Source of the DNA: Pseudoalteromonas fuliginea
GTDB taxonomy: Bacteria; Pseudomonadota; Gammaproteobacteria; Enterobacterales; Alteromonadaceae
Reading direction: 5' to 3'
DNA length: 64,000 bases
Assembly (NCBI RefSeq): GCF_000690055.1
Contig: NZ_JJNZ01000003.1
Span: 1-64,000, forward strand
Shown: positions 1 to 9,453 of the stretch, piece by piece
How the letters are laid out: every line of letters starts with the position of its first letter
How positions within the stretch are numbered: position 1 is the first letter of the stretch
Made by a program: the position numbers and the translations under genes
The notes under the pieces: generated by a model
What the model saw: only the letters and a program-made list of their open reading frames with translations
What the model was told of the DNA's origin: nothing
Database searches by the model: none

Positions 1-12
1 AGCATAAATACC

Positions 13-163
13 AAACATGCACTGCCCTTTGGGTTCTTTCTAGGGACGATTAACTCTTTGTTGCTCGGTTTTTACTTAGCCCACTAGGTTACAAACCTCA
101 CGCCGCGATTTAATCGCCCCTAGATTGAACAAATTTCAATCCACAAAGATCAACACGCCCTAG
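13..163 (-). repeat. Dispersed intergenic repeat, family 1, copy 1
   Basis: Read on the minus strand, this stretch aligns over about 100 nt with 19878-19985 on the plus strand. Shared blocks include GCGAGG/GTGAGG, GGGCTAAGTAAA versus GGGCAAAGTAAA, GCAACAAAGAGT and AAAGGGCAG. A small hairpin (AGGTT, loop TGT, AACCT) sits in the conserved core, and copy 2 keeps most of it with a G-T wobble. The right end carries CAACACGCCCTA (151-162), whose reverse complement also occurs inside the family 2 element at 23191-23202. No ORF is present. The copy may continue left of the window. Mobile element or structured RNA are both possible. Confidence 0.7.
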
Positions 164-191
164 TTACGGTGAATAATAAGGCCGTATAAAA

Positions 192-220
192 TATAAAAGC
201 GCCAACTTGGCGCTTTTATA
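192..220 (-). terminator. Bidirectional-looking terminator after pilU
   Basis: A perfect 13-bp inverted repeat (arms 192-204 and 208-220, core AAGCGCC/GGCGCTT, loop ACT) is flanked by A/T-rich runs on both sides. It lies 16 nt beyond the restored pilU stop on the minus strand, so it most likely ends the pilT-pilU transcript. Confidence 0.75.
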
Positions 221-235
221 TTTTTCATTTAGCAT

Positions 236-1373
236 TTAGTAGTTACTGTCTTTTCCATCTAAACCATCTATCGTTACACCTTGTAAAAAACCAGCTCCTT
301 GTTGTTCATTATTACGTAGTTTAATCATCAAACGTAAATCATTCGGCGAGTCAGCATGGTGCATGCGCATCAGCATAGTTAATTGATTGTTGTTTATAAA
401 GTTCAAATAATGCTTGATCAAAAGTTTGCATGCCCATTTCTTTCGATTTTGCCATCGCCTCTTTAATACCACCAATATCACCATTTTTAATGAGCTCTGC
501 AATCATCGGCGAGTTAAGTAGTATTTCGATTGCTGCAACACGACCTTCACCATCAGAAGTAGGTAATAACTGTTGAGCAATAATAGCGCGCAAATTTAGC
601 GCTAAATCGTATTTAAGCTTATCGTGCTTTTCTTTAGGTACTAAATGCATTATTCGATCAATAGCTTGGTTAGCATTATTAGCGTGTAGTGTAGCAACAC
701 ATAAATGACCTGTTTCAGCAAAGCTAAGTGCATATTCCATGGTTTCTTGTGAGCGTATTTCACCAATCAAAATTACATCGGGTGCTTGGCGCAATGAGCT
801 CTTGAGTGCTGATTCAAAACTTTCTGTATCAAGCCCTACTTCGCGCTGAGTAATAATACTTTTACGATGTTCGTGAACAAACTCAATAGGATCTTCAATT
901 GTTAAAATGTGACCACGTTGATGACGATTTCTATAACCAATAAGCGCCGCTAAAGACGTTGATTTACCCGTCCCTGTACCACCCACAAATAACACAAGCC
1001 CACGCTTAGACATAATTACATCCGTTAGCGTAGAAGGCAGACCTAACTCTTCTACATCAGGTATTTGCGTAACTATTCGACGAATAACCATACCGGCTCT
1101 ATCACGCTGCCAAAAGGCAGAAATACGAAAACGCCCTTCGTCAGTTGCAATCGCAAAGTTGCATTCTTTAGTTGCGTGATACTCCGCTTTTTGCTTTTCG
1201 CTCATAGCAGACTCAACAAGCTCGAGCGCTTCTTCATCAGTTAACTTTTCATCACCTAAGTGGATAAGTTCGCCATTTATTTTAGCGCTTACAGGCAACC
1301 TACTTGATACAAATAAATCAGAGCCTTTTTTCTCAATCATTAACAGTAAAAAATGATTTAAAGATAACGTCAT
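236..1373 (-). pseudogene. pilU: PilU twitching-motility ATPase, frameshifted near the 3' end
   Basis: PilU is a cytoplasmic hexameric ATPase that works with PilT to retract type IV pili. The intact frame from 1373 has Walker A GGTGTGKST at residues 131-139, the Asp-box/Walker B run DVILIGEIR and the His-box ATLHA. It stops early at 351 after 340 residues. The missing C-terminus, starting HHADSPNDLRLMIKL, continues in another frame to a TAA at 236-238. One extra base (or two missing) in the GCGCATGC stretch near 361-368 explains this. Removing one base gives about 378 residues, close to the usual PilU length. The gene lies 9 nt downstream of pilT in one transcript. Whether the shift is a real mutation or a sequence error cannot be told here. 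If real, the product loses about 38 residues and gains a few foreign ones, with the ATPase core intact. Confidence 0.85.
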
Positions 1374-1382
1374 AATAGTTCC

Positions 1383-2423
1383 TTAACCGCCAAATTGTGT
1401 TTTGTCTTGTGCTTTTTCTTTAGCTGCAACGTTACTAACAATACCGTGATTAACTAAGTTTGTTAAACACTGATCCATTGTTTGCATACCAACGGATGCG
1501 CCAGTTTGGATAGATGAATACATTTGCGCTACTTTATCTTCACGAATTAAGTTACGAATAGCAGGCACTGCAATCATAATTTCATGTGCAGCGACTCGCC
1601 CACCACCCACTTTTTTAAGTAATGTTTGTGAAATTACTGCGCGTAATGATTCAGACAACATTGAACGGATCATTGCTTTTTCTTCACCAGGAAATACATC
1701 GATAATACGGTCAATCGTTTTTGGTGCTGAAGTGGTATGTAGCGTACCAAATACCAAGTGCCCGGTTTCGGCTGCGGTCATTGCAAGACGAATTGTTTCT
1801 AAATCACGTAGCTCACCGACTAATATCACATCAGGGTCTTCACGCAGAGCACTACGTAGCGCGTTTGAAAAGCTATGAGTATCGCGATGTACCTCACGTT
1901 GATTAATAAGGCTTAATTTATTATCGTGAACAAACTCGATTGGATCTTCAATTGTTAAAATATGATGATGTTTATTTTGATTTATATAATCGACCATCGC
2001 GGCAAGTGTTGTTGATTTACCCGAACCCGTAGGCCCTGTAACCAGAACTAGTCCTCGTGGAGTATCAGATATCTTTTTAAAAATTTCTGGCGCACCTAAA
2101 TCATCAAGCGTTAACACTTCACTTGGTATGGTACGAAATACCGCAGCAGGCCCGCGATTAGAGTTAAACGCATTCACACGAAAGCGTGCTAAATTAGGTA
2201 CTTCAAACGAAAAATCCACTTCGAGGTTTTGTTCGTAGTCCTTGCGTTGATTATCGTTCATAATATCGTAAACCAGACTGTTTACGTCTTTATCTTCTAA
2301 TGCAGGTATATTAATGCGACGAACATCACCGTCTACGCGTATCATAGGTGAAACACCCGACGATAGGTGTAAATCGGATGCTTTATGTTGCACACTAAAC
2401 GCTAATAATTCGGTAATATCCAT
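1383..2423 (-). CDS. pilT: PilT type IV pilus retraction ATPase
   Basis: PilT is the main retraction motor of type IV pili, a cytoplasmic hexamer that disassembles pilin at the pilus base. The 346-residue length is normal. Walker A GPTGSGKST is at residues 130-138. The Asp-box/Walker B region DPDVILVGELRD and His-box GTLHTT follow, and the C-terminal part holds the AIRNLIRE-type motif typical of PilT. The start has GGAG six bases upstream. pilT precedes pilU, so the two are probably co-transcribed. The start codon lies only 29 nt from the preferred divergent yggS start, so its promoter must overlap yggS coding sequence. Confidence 0.96.
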   Translation of the reverse strand: MDITELLAFSVQHKASDLHLSSGVSPMIRVDGDVRRINIPALEDKDVNSLVYDIMNDNQRKDYEQNLEVDFSFEVPNLARFRVNAFNSNRGPAAVFRTIPSEVLTLDDLGAPEIFKKISDTPRGLVLVTGPTGSGKSTTLAAMVDYINQNKHHHILTIEDPIEFVHDNKLSLINQREVHRDTHSFSNALRSALREDPDVILVGELRDLETIRLAMTAAETGHLVFGTLHTTSAPKTIDRIIDVFPGEEKAMIRSMLSESLRAVISQTLLKKVGGGRVAAHEIMIAVPAIRNLIREDKVAQMYSSIQTGASVGMQTMDQCLTNLVNHGIVSNVAAKEKAQDKTQFGG

Positions 2424-2452
2424 TTATGACTCCACAACTAACTGATAAATAT

Positions 2453-3139
2453 ATGGTTACAATAGCAGAACGACTCACATCCGCCTACGCTAGAATTGCA
2501 ATGGCTGCAAAAAATGCACAGCGAAATAACAACGAAATAACCTTGCTGGCAGTGTCTAAAACGAAACCAAGCGAAGATATAATTGCAGCTTACAAACACG
2601 GCCAGCGCGAATTTGGTGAATCTTATGTTCAAGAGGCTATAGATAAAATAGCTCAACTACAGTCATATAGCGACATCATTTGGCATTTCATTGGCCCTAT
2701 TCAATCCAATAAAAGTGCCTTAGTGGCTGCCAATTTTGACTGGGTGCAAAGCGTTGATCGCATGAAAATAGCGAAACGATTAAACTCCCAGCGCCCAGGC
2801 GATAAAGCGCCTCTAAATGTACTTATTCAAGTAAATATAAGTAATGAGGAAGCAAAGTCAGGTTGCCACCGCGATGAAATAGATGAACTTGCCGATTATA
2901 TAAACCAATGTGAGCACCTAACACTTCGAGGTTTAATGGCAATTCCTGCTAAAAGCGACAAACTGGATACACAAATTCAATCTTTTGAGCAATTGCAAAC
3001 TTGCTTTGATAAACTAAAGACCCAATATCCTCAAGTAGATACTTTGTCGATTGGTATGAGTAACGATGTTGGAGCTGCCATTAGTGCAGGTTCAACCATG
3101 GTGAGGATCGGCACAGACATTTTTGGAACACGAACTTAA
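2453..3139 (+). CDS. yggS: YggS/PLPBP family pyridoxal-phosphate homeostasis protein
   Basis: This fold-type III PLP-binding protein helps keep vitamin B6 and amino/keto-acid pools in balance; no catalytic reaction is known for the family. The PLP lysine is in LLAVSKTKP. I start at the ATG at 2453 rather than the one at 2426 because this places exactly 28 residues before ITLLAVSK and puts the lysine at position 36, as in E. coli YggS. The product is 228 residues. The next gene is proC, 17 nt downstream, and the yggS-proC-yggT order is the conserved proteobacterial arrangement. Confidence 0.93.
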   Translation: MVTIAERLTSAYARIAMAAKNAQRNNNEITLLAVSKTKPSEDIIAAYKHGQREFGESYVQEAIDKIAQLQSYSDIIWHFIGPIQSNKSALVAANFDWVQSVDRMKIAKRLNSQRPGDKAPLNVLIQVNISNEEAKSGCHRDEIDELADYINQCEHLTLRGLMAIPAKSDKLDTQIQSFEQLQTCFDKLKTQYPQVDTLSIGMSNDVGAAISAGSTMVRIGTDIFGTRT

Positions 3140-3156
3140 AAGGTGATAACAGATTT

Positions 3157-3978
3157 ATGTCAGATAAAAAAATCGCATTTATAGGCACAGGTAATATGAG
3201 TTACGCCATTATTGGTGGCATGGTAAAAAACGGTTTTAACGCAAGTAATATTATTGCAACTAACCGCAACCAAGAAAAGCTTGCAAAGGTAGCATTTGAT
3301 TTCAAGGTGCAAACCACCAGTGACAATAACGAAGCCCTGCGCGATGCTGATGTAATTGTTTTGTCTGTTAAACCACAAATGATGGGCGATTTATGTAAAT
3401 CGTTTCAAGAGTCAGGCATAGACTTTAGCAATAAACTGTTTATTTCTGTTGCTGCGGGCTTAACCGTAAAACGTTTGCGCGAAATGCTAGGTCAAGACGT
3501 TAAAATGATACGTTGCATGCCAAATACACCGTCTTTATTAGGTCGCGGAGTATCAGGTTTATATGGTGCGGGCGAAACACAAAGCGAACACGAATTTGTA
3601 CAACAAGTTTTTGAATGCACTGGCATTGTGGTATGGGTTGAAGAAGAGTCACAAATAAACGATATTATTGCTGTGACCGGCTCATCACCTGCTTACTTTT
3701 TCTTGTTTATGGAAGCCATTGAAGAAAAAGCCAAAGCACTGGGCTTTAACGACGAAGACGCTCGTCGTTTAGTGCAACAAACAGCCCTTGGCGCCGCCGA
3801 AATGGCACTTAGCCAGCCTGATATTAGTATTTCGCAACTACGTTCGAACGTAACATCTAAAGGCGGTACTACTCACGCAGCTGTTGAGCACTTAAAAGAT
3901 GAAGGCTTAACTAAAACCGTTGGCGATGCAATGGATGCGTGTATTGCGCGTGCAGAGCAAATGGAAAAAGAACTTTAA
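3157..3978 (+). CDS. proC: Pyrroline-5-carboxylate reductase
   Basis: ProC catalyses the last step of proline synthesis, NAD(P)H-dependent reduction of 1-pyrroline-5-carboxylate. The N-terminal Rossmann motif IGTGNMSYAI is at residues 9-18. The dimerisation and active-site region holds VTGSSPAYFF and the family signature SNVTSKGGTTHAA near the C-terminus. Its 273 residues match the family length. It sits between yggS and yggT in what looks like one operon. The short gaps (17 and 27 nt) support co-transcription. Confidence 0.96.
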   Translation: MSDKKIAFIGTGNMSYAIIGGMVKNGFNASNIIATNRNQEKLAKVAFDFKVQTTSDNNEALRDADVIVLSVKPQMMGDLCKSFQESGIDFSNKLFISVAAGLTVKRLREMLGQDVKMIRCMPNTPSLLGRGVSGLYGAGETQSEHEFVQQVFECTGIVVWVEEESQINDIIAVTGSSPAYFFLFMEAIEEKAKALGFNDEDARRLVQQTALGAAEMALSQPDISISQLRSNVTSKGGTTHAAVEHLKDEGLTKTVGDAMDACIARAEQMEKEL

Positions 3979-4005
3979 AACTACTTTTTTATTGAAGGTT
4001 ACACT

Positions 4006-4539
4006 ATGAATGCCATGCAATTTTTAATCAGTACCTTGTTTGATTTGTTTTTAATGGTGGTATTACTGCGCTTTTGGCTGCAGTGGGCAAAAGCCGACTT
4101 TTACAACCCAATGAGCCAGTTTGTGGTTAAAGCCACTTCGTTTGCAGTAAAACCTCTGCGTAAAATCATTCCTGGATTTGGTGGGCTTGATTTAGCTTCT
4201 CTGTTGCTGGCATTTATAGTCGCTGTAGCCAAAATCAGTACTTTAATGCTTGTTATATATAATGCGTGGGCAATACAGCCTGTACTTATTCAAGCACTTA
4301 TAACGGTACTAAAAGAAGGCCTTAATTTAGTATTTTGGGTACTTATTATTCGCGCTATTTTAAGTTGGGTTAGCCAAGGTTATAACCCTATAGAAGCGGT
4401 TTTCCATCAGCTTACTGAACCAATGCTAAAACCAATTCGTAAAATATTGCCATCAATGGGTGGCTTAGATTTATCAGTTTTAGTACTTATTATTGGTATT
4501 CAGTTTTTGCAAATGCTGCTTATGGATTTTTTAGTCTAA
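4006..4539 (+). CDS. yggT: YggT family integral membrane protein
   Basis: The protein has two YggT repeats, each a pair of hydrophobic helices followed by an amphipathic stretch with P-L/I-R-K-I-I/L-P. These are KPLRKIIPGFGG near residue 58 and KPIRKILPSMGG near residue 144. Its 177 residues fit the two-repeat form. YggT proteins are inner-membrane proteins of poorly defined role, linked to osmotic or ionic tolerance and placed beside proC in many proteobacteria. A terminator follows directly, so this is probably the end of the yggS-proC-yggT unit. Confidence 0.9.
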   Translation: MNAMQFLISTLFDLFLMVVLLRFWLQWAKADFYNPMSQFVVKATSFAVKPLRKIIPGFGGLDLASLLLAFIVAVAKISTLMLVIYNAWAIQPVLIQALITVLKEGLNLVFWVLIIRAILSWVSQGYNPIEAVFHQLTEPMLKPIRKILPSMGGLDLSVLVLIIGIQFLQMLLMDFLV

Positions 4540-4555
4540 TATGGATTTTTTAATT

Positions 4556-4579
4556 AGAGGCCCAAAGGCCTCTTTTTTA
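4556..4579 (+). terminator. Rho-independent terminator after yggT
   Basis: The inverted repeat AGAGGCC-CAAA-GGCCTCT (4556-4573) is followed by a T tract. It begins 17 nt after the yggT stop and ends just before the DUF4426 gene. Confidence 0.85.
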
Positions 4580-4599
4580 TATGTTTTGAGGAATACATA

Positions 4600-5043
4600 A
4601 TGAACCGTTTAATTAAGTTTTGTTTTATTGCTTGTTTAGCATTTGCATTTAACGCGCAAAGCGAAGAAATGCAAGGCGCACAATACAAAGAGCTTGGCCC
4701 ATGGCAAGTGCATTACATTGCTTTTCCTTCTACTTTTATTCAGCCAAAAATAGCAAAAGCGTATGGCCTTGAGCGAAGCGGATACAAAGGCATTGTGAAT
4801 ATTTCTGTTTTAAAAAATGATGCCGAAAATACAGCCCAAACAGCAAAGCTTACTGGCACAGCTAGAAACCTACTTGGCAACAAACAAACGCTTACTTTTA
4901 AAGAAGTAAAAGAAGGTGATTCAATTTATTACCTTGCCCAAGTTGATTACACCAACGAAGAGATTTTACGCTTTGAGATTGAAATACAGCAAAGTAATCA
5001 ATTTCAAAAATTACAGTTTCAGCAAAAATTTTACGTAGATTAA
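4600..5043 (+). CDS. DUF4426 family secreted/periplasmic protein
   Basis: A 147-residue protein with a clear signal peptide: positive start MNRLIK, hydrophobic core, then a cleavage-like FNAQS-EE near residue 21. The mature part contains [15 protein letters not shown] and VNISVL, which I recognise as DUF4426, a periplasmic family of unknown function common in Alteromonadales and Vibrionales. A terminator lies upstream, and rdgB starts 4 nt after the stop codon, so it probably opens a DUF4426-rdgB-hemW transcript. No catalytic residues can be named. Confidence 0.8.
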   Translation: MNRLIKFCFIACLAFAFNAQSEEMQGAQYKELGPWQVHYIAFPSTFIQPKIAKAYGLERSGYKGIVNISVLKNDAENTAQTAKLTGTARNLLGNKQTLTFKEVKEGDSIYYLAQVDYTNEEILRFEIEIQQSNQFQKLQFQQKFYVD

Positions 5044-5047
5044 TAAC

Positions 5048-5647
5048 ATGACCAAAACTTTAGTACTTGCTACAGGTAACCCTGGCAAAGTAAAAGAGCT
5101 AGCTAATATGCTAAGCTCTCTGAATATTAATGTAGTTCCACAGAGCGACTTTAACGTAGGTGAAGTTGCCGAAACCGGTACTACCTTTGTTGAAAATGCC
5201 ATTATTAAAGCGCGCCATGCCGCTAAAATTACCGGCATGCCAGCTATTGCCGATGACTCCGGTTTAGAAGTTGATGGCTTAAATGGTGCGCCCGGTGTGT
5301 ATTCTGCTCGCTTTGCAGGTACAGGTGCCAGTGATCAAGATAACATTGATAAGTTACTCGTTGATTTAGGTAATAATCCTATCCGAAGTGCACGTTTTTG
5401 GTGTGTACTGGTGTTAATGCGCCACGCAGACGACCCGACTCCGCTTATTTGTAGTGCTAGTTGGGAGGGCGAAATTACGCTCACTCAAAATGGCAACGGT
5501 GGATTTGGTTACGATCCAGTGTTTTTTGTAGCAGAACAAAATTGCACCAGTGCTGAGCTTACAAAAGAGCAAAAAAATGCAGTGAGTCATCGCGGACAAG
5601 CGCTGCAAAAATTATTACTAGAACTACAGCAAAAAGGCGGCCTGTGA
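5048..5647 (+). CDS. rdgB: RdgB/HAM1 XTP/dITP pyrophosphatase
   Basis: RdgB hydrolyses non-canonical purine triphosphates (dITP, XTP) to monophosphates, keeping them out of DNA. The N-terminal [13 protein letters not shown], the central [21 protein letters not shown] and the C-terminal GFGYDPVF and SHRGQAL are the family hallmarks. The length of 199 residues is normal. The gene ends in a GTGA overlap with hemW, so the two are probably translationally coupled. Confidence 0.96.
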   Translation: MTKTLVLATGNPGKVKELANMLSSLNINVVPQSDFNVGEVAETGTTFVENAIIKARHAAKITGMPAIADDSGLEVDGLNGAPGVYSARFAGTGASDQDNIDKLLVDLGNNPIRSARFWCVLVLMRHADDPTPLICSASWEGEITLTQNGNGGFGYDPVFFVAEQNCTSAELTKEQKNAVSHRGQALQKLLLELQQKGGL

Positions 5648-6780
5648 ACCTTCCACCACTGAGCTTATATGTGCATGTGCCTTGGTGCGTGCAAAAATGC
5701 CCGTACTGCGATTTTAATAGCCACGGACAAAAAGGTGAAATACCTGAAGCTGAATATGTTCAACACTTAATTGATGACTTAAAAGCTGATTTGCACTTAG
5801 TACAAGGGCGTAAAATTCACAGTATTTTTATTGGTGGCGGCACGCCGAGCTTATTAACTGGTGCAGCTTATACCCGATTATTAAATGAAGTCGACAACCT
5901 AATTGGGCTTGAAGAACACTGCGAAATTACCCTTGAAGCCAACCCTGGTACAGTAGAAACAGGTCGCTTTAAAGATTACGTAAAAGCAGGCATTAACCGT
6001 ATTTCTATTGGTGTACAAAGCATGCAAAACGACAAGTTAAAAGCACTTGGTCGGATTCATGGCAGCGACGAGGCTAATTATGCTGCACAGCAGGCTAAAG
6101 AAGCCGGTTTAAATAGCTTTAACCTTGATTTAATGCACGGCTTACCAGGGCAAACTCTTGACGATGCACTGAGTGATTTAAAGCAAATTATAGCGCTCGA
6201 TCCACCACATATATCTTGGTATCAACTAACTATTGAACCCAATACGCAGTTTGCTTCAAAACCCCCTACCTTGCCACAAGACGAAACACTGTGGGACATT
6301 CAAGAACAAGGAGTAGAATTACTCAAGCAAGCCGGTTACGTACAATACGAAATATCGGGTTATGCAAAACCGGGCTATCAATGCCAACATAACTTGAATT
6401 ATTGGCGTTTTGGCGATTATCTTGGTATTGGCTGCGGCGCACATGGTAAGGTTACTGATGAAAATACAGGGCTTATAACGCGCACCGAAAAGGTTAAGCA
6501 CCCGCGCGGTTATATGGATTTAATTAAACCGTATATGTACAAAAGCTGGCATGTAGAGCAAGACGATTTAGCATTTGAATTTTTTATGAATCGCTTTCGC
6601 CTTGTTGAGCCTTGCCCAATTAATGATTTTAATAAACTAACAATACTGCCACTGCAAAGTCAACAAAGCGCACTAAACCAAGCACTTAATAAAGGTTTAT
6701 TGACTCAAACAGACAGCCATTGGCAGGTAACCTTAAAAGGTCATCGCTTTTTAAATGACCTACTAGAATTGTTCGTGTAG
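5644..6780 (+). CDS. hemW: HemW, radical SAM heme chaperone-type protein
   Basis: This radical SAM protein is related to HemN. HemW-type members bind heme and are thought to deliver it to respiratory enzymes rather than act as coproporphyrinogen oxidases. The CxxxCxxC cluster motif is at Cys15, Cys19 and Cys22 (WCVQKCPYC), followed by [10 protein letters not shown] and LEANPG. The 378-residue length equals E. coli HemW. The start is GTG at 5644, overlapping the rdgB stop by 4 nt. Confidence 0.95.
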   Translation: MNLPPLSLYVHVPWCVQKCPYCDFNSHGQKGEIPEAEYVQHLIDDLKADLHLVQGRKIHSIFIGGGTPSLLTGAAYTRLLNEVDNLIGLEEHCEITLEANPGTVETGRFKDYVKAGINRISIGVQSMQNDKLKALGRIHGSDEANYAAQQAKEAGLNSFNLDLMHGLPGQTLDDALSDLKQIIALDPPHISWYQLTIEPNTQFASKPPTLPQDETLWDIQEQGVELLKQAGYVQYEISGYAKPGYQCQHNLNYWRFGDYLGIGCGAHGKVTDENTGLITRTEKVKHPRGYMDLIKPYMYKSWHVEQDDLAFEFFMNRFRLVEPCPINDFNKLTILPLQSQQSALNQALNKGLLTQTDSHWQVTLKGHRFLNDLLELFV

Positions 6781-6859
6781 CGCTAAGGCACTACACGACA
6801 ATATAAAGCGAATAAATATAAAACACCCTAATGGGTTTCTAACAACAAAAGGGAAAACA

Positions 6860-8695
6860 ATGCGTAAACTTACTTTTATTGCAGCGGCTGTAAGCGTTGC
6901 ACTGCTTGCTGGTTGCCAGCAAACAACACAACAATCAACTCCAGCCTCTGTTGCACAAGCAGTTCAATCACAACAAAGTGAAATCGACAAAGCGAATGCA
7001 TTTTTTGAAGATACATTTAATCGCGATGTAATGAGCAGTCCTGTATATCAAACATATATGGGTATTAAGCAAGATTACGATAAGTGGGACGATGGCAGCG
7101 AAGAAAGAAAGCTTAAAGATTTAGCACAAACAAAAGCTGACCTAGTTGCATTAAAAGCAATTAATCGTGATTTATTAGATGATGCAACAAAAGTAAGTTA
7201 CGACTTAAAAAAACAAGATCTTGAAAGTTCAATTGCCGACTTTAAATGGCGTTACCATAATTACCCTGTGAACCAAATGTTTGGTACGCATTCTATGATC
7301 CCTGCGTTTTTAATTAATCAGCACTCAATTAGTAATGCAAAAGAAGCTAAAGACTACATTTCACGTTTAAATGGTGTTACTGAGGTTATTGATCAGCTTA
7401 TTACTGATTTAAATGTACGTGCAGAAAAAGGCATTATCGCTCCTAAATTTGTGTTCCCGCATGTTATTGATTCAAGTAAAAACATTATTCACGGTGCCCC
7501 ATTCGAAAAAGGCGATGATTCTACATTGCTTGCTGATTTTAAACGTAAAGTAGCAGTGCTTGAAATTAGCCAAAACGAAAAAGACTCGTTAATCAGCGAT
7601 GCATCAGATGCATTAAAATCGGCTGTTAAACCATCTTACTCTAAGCTAATTAACTACCTAGCACAGTTAGAAAAACGTGCAGATAACCGTGATGGCGCAT
7701 GGAAATTACCTGATGGCGAAGCGTTTTATAACAACGCACTTAAGCGCACTACAACTACAGATTTAACGGCTAAAGAAATTCATGCAATTGGCCTGTCTGA
7801 AGTAACACGTATTCATGATGAAATGCGTGAAATTAAAGATAAAGTTGGCTTTAAAGGCGACTTAAAAGCGTTTATGCAGTTTATGAAAACTGACAAACAA
7901 TTTTACTACCCTAATGATGCACAAGGTAAACAACGCTACCTTGATGAAGCAACAGGGCTTATTGATACAATGAAAACTCGTTTAGATGAGCTATTCATTG
8001 TTAAACCAAAAGCTGATTTAAAAGTAAAAGCGGTTGAAGCATTCCGTGAAAAAGCGGCAGGTAAAGCATTTTACCAACAGCCAGCTCCTGATGGCTCACG
8101 CCCTGGTGTTTACTACGCTAACCTTTACGATATGGAAGCTATGCCAACGTATCAAATGGAAGCGCTGGCATACCACGAAGGTATTCCGGGCCACCACATG
8201 CAAATAGCTATTTCGCAAGAACTAGAAGGCGTTCCTAAGTTTCGTAAATTTGGTGGCTACACAGCGTATATTGAAGGTTGGGGTTTATACTCAGAGTTCA
8301 TTCCTAAAGAAATGGGCATGTACTCAGACCCTTACTCAGATTTTGGTCGTCTTTCAATGGAGCTATGGCGCGCATGTCGTCTAGTGGTTGATACGGGTAT
8401 TCACGCGATGAAGTGGACTCGTCAAGAAGGTATTGATTACTACGTAAATAATACGCCTAATGCAACATCTGACGGTGTTAAAATGGTTGAGCGTCACATT
8501 GTAATGCCTTCACAAGCAACGGCTTATAAAGTGGGTATGCTTAAGATTTTAGAGCTTCGTGAAGACGCTAAAAAGCAACTGGGTGATAAGTTTGATATTC
8601 GCCAGTTCCACGACGTTGTCCTTAAAAATGGTCCTGTACCACTTAATGTACTAGAAAACTTTGTTAATGAATGGGTAGCAAGCAAAAAAGCTTAA
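6860..8695 (+). CDS. DUF885 family lipoprotein, probable metallopeptidase
   Basis: A 611-residue exported lipoprotein: signal peptide with lipobox LLAGC at residues 15-19, so Cys19 would be lipidated. The body is DUF885. The key motif HEGIPGHH at residues 439-446 and the later YIEGWGLYSE fit a zinc-dependent peptidase-like fold of mostly helical structure. Family members are often annotated as hypothetical or as dipeptidyl carboxypeptidase-like; substrate unknown. It has its own leader after hemW and a terminator downstream, so it is likely monocistronic. The start has an A/G-rich Shine-Dalgarno (AAAAGGG) upstream. Confidence 0.88.
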   Translation: MRKLTFIAAAVSVALLAGCQQTTQQSTPASVAQAVQSQQSEIDKANAFFEDTFNRDVMSSPVYQTYMGIKQDYDKWDDGSEERKLKDLAQTKADLVALKAINRDLLDDATKVSYDLKKQDLESSIADFKWRYHNYPVNQMFGTHSMIPAFLINQHSISNAKEAKDYISRLNGVTEVIDQLITDLNVRAEKGIIAPKFVFPHVIDSSKNIIHGAPFEKGDDSTLLADFKRKVAVLEISQNEKDSLISDASDALKSAVKPSYSKLINYLAQLEKRADNRDGAWKLPDGEAFYNNALKRTTTTDLTAKEIHAIGLSEVTRIHDEMREIKDKVGFKGDLKAFMQFMKTDKQFYYPNDAQGKQRYLDEATGLIDTMKTRLDELFIVKPKADLKVKAVEAFREKAAGKAFYQQPAPDGSRPGVYYANLYDMEAMPTYQMEALAYHEGIPGHHMQIAISQELEGVPKFRKFGGYTAYIEGWGLYSEFIPKEMGMYSDPYSDFGRLSMELWRACRLVVDTGIHAMKWTRQEGIDYYVNNTPNATSDGVKMVERHIVMPSQATAYKVGMLKILELREDAKKQLGDKFDIRQFHDVVLKNGPVPLNVLENFVNEWVASKKA

Positions 8696-8724
8696 AACCA
8701 ATTTAAACAATTGCTTTAAAGATG

Positions 8725-8749
8725 AAAGGTCGCATTTGCGACCTTTTTT
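8725..8749 (+). terminator. Rho-independent terminator after the DUF885 gene
   Basis: Hairpin AAAGGTCGCATTTGCGACCTTT followed by a T run, 30 nt after the DUF885 stop. It shows that the longer reading frame opening at 8722 is not the real start of the next gene. Confidence 0.9.
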
Positions 8750-8784
8750 GTTTTATAGTAGCAAAAAAGACTTTGGAAATAATA

Positions 8785-9453
8785 ATGGATTTAAGCATAC
8801 AACTACTTAACGCACGTATTTCAAAGCATCAGCTAGATGAGCTTGATAACGACTTTAAACAGTTAAGCCCAGCCCAACAGACATTGCAGCTAAATCATTT
8901 ATATGAAAGCACTCAGCGTATGAGCATTAAATACGACTTTATGCAAAATGTGGCAACGCGTATTTTAACTACCAATGCACCTCCAGCCGCGTTTATAAAC
9001 CAATTGACAACAACAGATACGTTAACCTTTTTTACCCCAGCACTTAAAGTTAATAAAGGCTTTTTAGCGCAAGACGTGCGGGGCAATAACGCGCTGCATA
9101 ATGTGTTTAAACACGCCGACGATCAAAAATTACCTTTTAATTATGTGCGCTCTTTAATGCTGTTTGAATCTAACGATGATTTAGTAAAAGCCCTTGCCCA
9201 GCCAAACGATCGCGGCCTAACACCCGTAGCTTGTTACATTGCGTATGCGAATAAGCCAAGCACGCCGGTTAAACATGAGTTTTCAGCGTTATTAGCGCTC
9301 ATGGAAATAGAGCAAAAACAAAACCCAATGGCTAAACAGCAACTGGCAAATACATTAAAAGGCGCAGGCCTTAACGAAACTAGCATTTTACTTAGTGCTG
9401 CTTACTTGCAGCGTTCAACCGCACAGGTGGCGCATTTAATTAGAGCAATTTAG
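8785..9453 (+). CDS. Hypothetical protein, possibly ankyrin-like
   Basis: A 222-residue soluble protein with no signal or membrane segment. I choose the ATG at 8785 (MDLSIQLL) because the upstream in-frame extension to 8722 runs through a transcription terminator. The segments DVRGNNALHNVFKHADD and NDRGLTPVACYIAYAN look like degenerate ankyrin repeats (G-N-ALH, G-TP--), separated by helical stretches. I do not recognise a named family. The stop codon overlaps the convergent SIMPL gene by 4 nt. Confidence 0.72.
   Translation: MDLSIQLLNARISKHQLDELDNDFKQLSPAQQTLQLNHLYESTQRMSIKYDFMQNVATRILTTNAPPAAFINQLTTTDTLTFFTPALKVNKGFLAQDVRGNNALHNVFKHADDQKLPFNYVRSLMLFESNDDLVKALAQPNDRGLTPVACYIAYANKPSTPVKHEFSALLALMEIEQKQNPMAKQQLANTLKGAGLNETSILLSAAYLQRSTAQVAHLIRAI

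Noticed and set aside
236..502. Separate 88-residue ORF on the minus strand
   Set aside because: Its second half is the displaced C-terminus of PilU; its first half is an out-of-frame shadow of pilU.
8722..8784. Longer start for the hypothetical gene at 8785
   Set aside because: It would be translated through a rho-independent terminator.
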